This document shows positions 5,199 to 6,336 of a stretch of 6,336 nt of DNA, piece by piece (within the stretch, counting starts at the first letter, position 1; each line of letters begins with the position of its first letter). The stretch comes from Hyphomicrobiales bacterium (GTDB taxonomy: Bacteria > Pseudomonadota > Alphaproteobacteria > Micropepsales > Micropepsaceae), in assembly GCA_017849395.1 (NCBI GenBank), contig JAFIHO010000083.1, forward strand, positions 1 to 6,336. Direction: 5' to 3'. Below the pieces are notes generated by a model. That model had not been told where the DNA came from. It did not search any database and saw only the letters and a list, made by a program, of their open reading frames with translations. Made by a program: the position numbers and the translations under genes.

Positions 5199-6336
5199 GT
5201 GAGTAGTCTCGCCCTCGCCTTCCGCTTCGCGCGGCGTGAATTGCGCGGCGGGTTTGCGGGGTTTCGCATCTTCTTCATGTGCCTGTTGTTGGGTGCGGCT
5301 TCGATCTCGGGCGTGGAGTCGCTGAGCGAAGCTTTCCTGGGCGGCTTGGCAGATCAGAGCCAGACCATCCTGGGCGGCGATGTGTCGGTGAGCCTGGTGC
5401 ATCGCCCCGCCACACCGCAGGAACTGGCTTTCCTGGAGCGTCACGGCACCGTCTCCCAGACCCAGAACATGCGCGCCATGGCCTATGTGCTGCGCGATCT
5501 CCAGCCTGCCGAGCGGCAGTTGGTGGAATTCAAGATGGTGGATGGGCGCTGGCCGCTGTTCGGCGCGCCGCGCCTGTCGCCCGCTATTGCGTTCCGCGAC
5601 GCCATTCATTGCGAGGATGACGGGGTTTGCGGGCTGGCGGCCGAACAGGTGCTGCTGGACCGCATGCATATTCGCATCGGCGATCTGGTGAAGATCGGCA
5701 ACGCTACCTTCCGCGTGATCACGGTGCTGGAAAAAGCGCCGGACCGTATCTCGATGGGATTCTCGCTGGGGCCGCTGGTGATGGCGTCGTCGCAGGCGCT
5801 GGAGAAGACCGGACTGGTCACGCCCGAAAGCCTGGTCAACTACAATTACCGCATCGCCTTCAAGCCCGGCATGACGGCGGAACGCTTCCGTGCCGACGCC
5901 GACCGCGAGACGCCACAGGCGGGCTGGCAGATCCGCGACCGCAGCGATGCCGCGCCCGGCATCAAGCGTTTCGTCGAACAGATCACCATGTTCCTCACCC
6001 TGGTCGGACTGACGGCGCTGGGCGTGGGCGGCGTGGGCGCGGGACAGGCCATTTCCGCGTTTCTGGACCGCAAGCGCGCCGACATCGCCATCCTGAAATC
6101 AGTCGGCGCGAGTGGGGACTTCGTATTCCTGACCTTCTTCGTGCAGGTGATGCTGGTGGCGCTGGCCGCGACCGTGATCGGGGCGCTGAGCGGGGCGGCA
6201 ATCCCCTTCGCGGTCACATGGATCTATGGCGACGAGCTGCCGGTGCCGCCGCGTGTTGCGAGTTTCACGCAGCCGCTGCCGCTGGCGGGGGCGTACGGGA
6301 TGCTCTCAGCGGTACTGGTGTCAGTGGACCCGGTCA
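5199..6336 (+). CDS. ybbP: ABC transporter permease, FtsX/MacB family (YbbP-like), N-terminal 379 residues
   Basis: This is the inner-membrane subunit of the YbbA-type transporter and runs off the window. It starts at GTG 5199 with a good ribosome-binding site; the N-terminus MSSLALAFRFARRELRGG is the cytosolic helix typical of this family. Helix 1 is about 22-42 (FRIFFMCLLLGAASISG). A large periplasmic domain follows (about 45-255), containing ILGGDVSVSLVHRPAT and RIGDLVKIG. Then comes the FtsX core: a helix from about 262 (ITMFLTLVGLTALGVGG), the cytosolic coupling segment DRKRADIAILKSVGAS (about 290-305) and another helix at about 308-335. YbbP relatives have around 800 residues and a second FtsX half, which should lie beyond the window. 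The partnership with the upstream ATPase and divergent tesA suggests release or hydrolysis of lipid-like molecules at the envelope; the substrate is unknown. Confidence 0.92.
   Translation, partial: MSSLALAFRFARRELRGGFAGFRIFFMCLLLGAASISGVESLSEAFLGGLADQSQTILGGDVSVSLVHRPATPQELAFLERHGTVSQTQNMRAMAYVLRDLQPAERQLVEFKMVDGRWPLFGAPRLSPAIAFRDAIHCEDDGVCGLAAEQVLLDRMHIRIGDLVKIGNATFRVITVLEKAPDRISMGFSLGPLVMASSQALEKTGLVTPESLVNYNYRIAFKPGMTAERFRADADRETPQAGWQIRDRSDAAPGIKRFVEQITMFLTLVGLTALGVGGVGAGQAISAFLDRKRADIAILKSVGASGDFVFLTFFVQVMLVALAATVIGALSGAAIPFAVTWIYGDELPVPPRVASFTQPLPLAGAYGMLSAVLVSVDPV

Noticed and set aside
4551..5669. A 372-codon open frame on the minus strand across the ATPase and permease
   Set aside because: It is rich in Arg, Gln and His, crosses two well-supported genes and has no recognisable domain; it is a GC-rich shadow.

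Overview
The window looks like chromosomal DNA of an alphaproteobacterium. It is GC-rich (roughly 60-70% in the lines I counted by hand outside one gene). Genes are packed with start/stop overlaps, the housekeeping proteins look alphaproteobacterial, and two short palindromic repeats resemble types I recall as common in that class. I cannot fix the genus. No rRNA, tRNA, CRISPR array, transposase or integrase is visible, and no stretch of 300 bases lacks a gene.

Left part, plus strand (1-1397): the 3' end of acetyl-CoA synthetase (acs), a 267-residue TIR-domain protein, and a 55-residue predicted membrane protein too short for ordinary ORF calling. The three are joined by an ATGA overlap and a TAATG overlap, so they are probably one transcript with coupled translation. 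The TIR gene is only about 44% GC (hand count, 481-1200) and looks like a recently acquired gene spliced into a housekeeping operon. It belongs to the superfamily of bacterial NAD-cleaving immune and signalling proteins and is the main accessory element here. A GAAA-capped hairpin repeat (1401-1428) fills the gap to the convergent operon.

Middle part, minus strand (4426 down to 1440): tesA (secreted SGNH esterase), murJ (lipid II flippase), thpR (2H RNA phosphoesterase) and a pterin-4a-carbinolamine dehydratase. Every junction overlaps (TGATG, ATGA, then 20 nt), so this is one tightly coupled operon joining unrelated pathways.

Right part, plus strand (4470-6336): an ABC ATPase (YbbA type) and the first 379 residues of its FtsX-family permease (YbbP type), divergent from tesA across only 43 bp. 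The tesA / ybbA-ybbP divergence is the same as in Escherichia coli. A palindromic repeat has entered the 3' end of the ATPase gene. It encodes the protein's last residues and overlaps the ribosome-binding site of the permease, so a hairpin could couple translation of the two subunits.

The best leads are the foreign TIR gene with its co-translated small membrane protein, and the coding repeat that may control the permease start.
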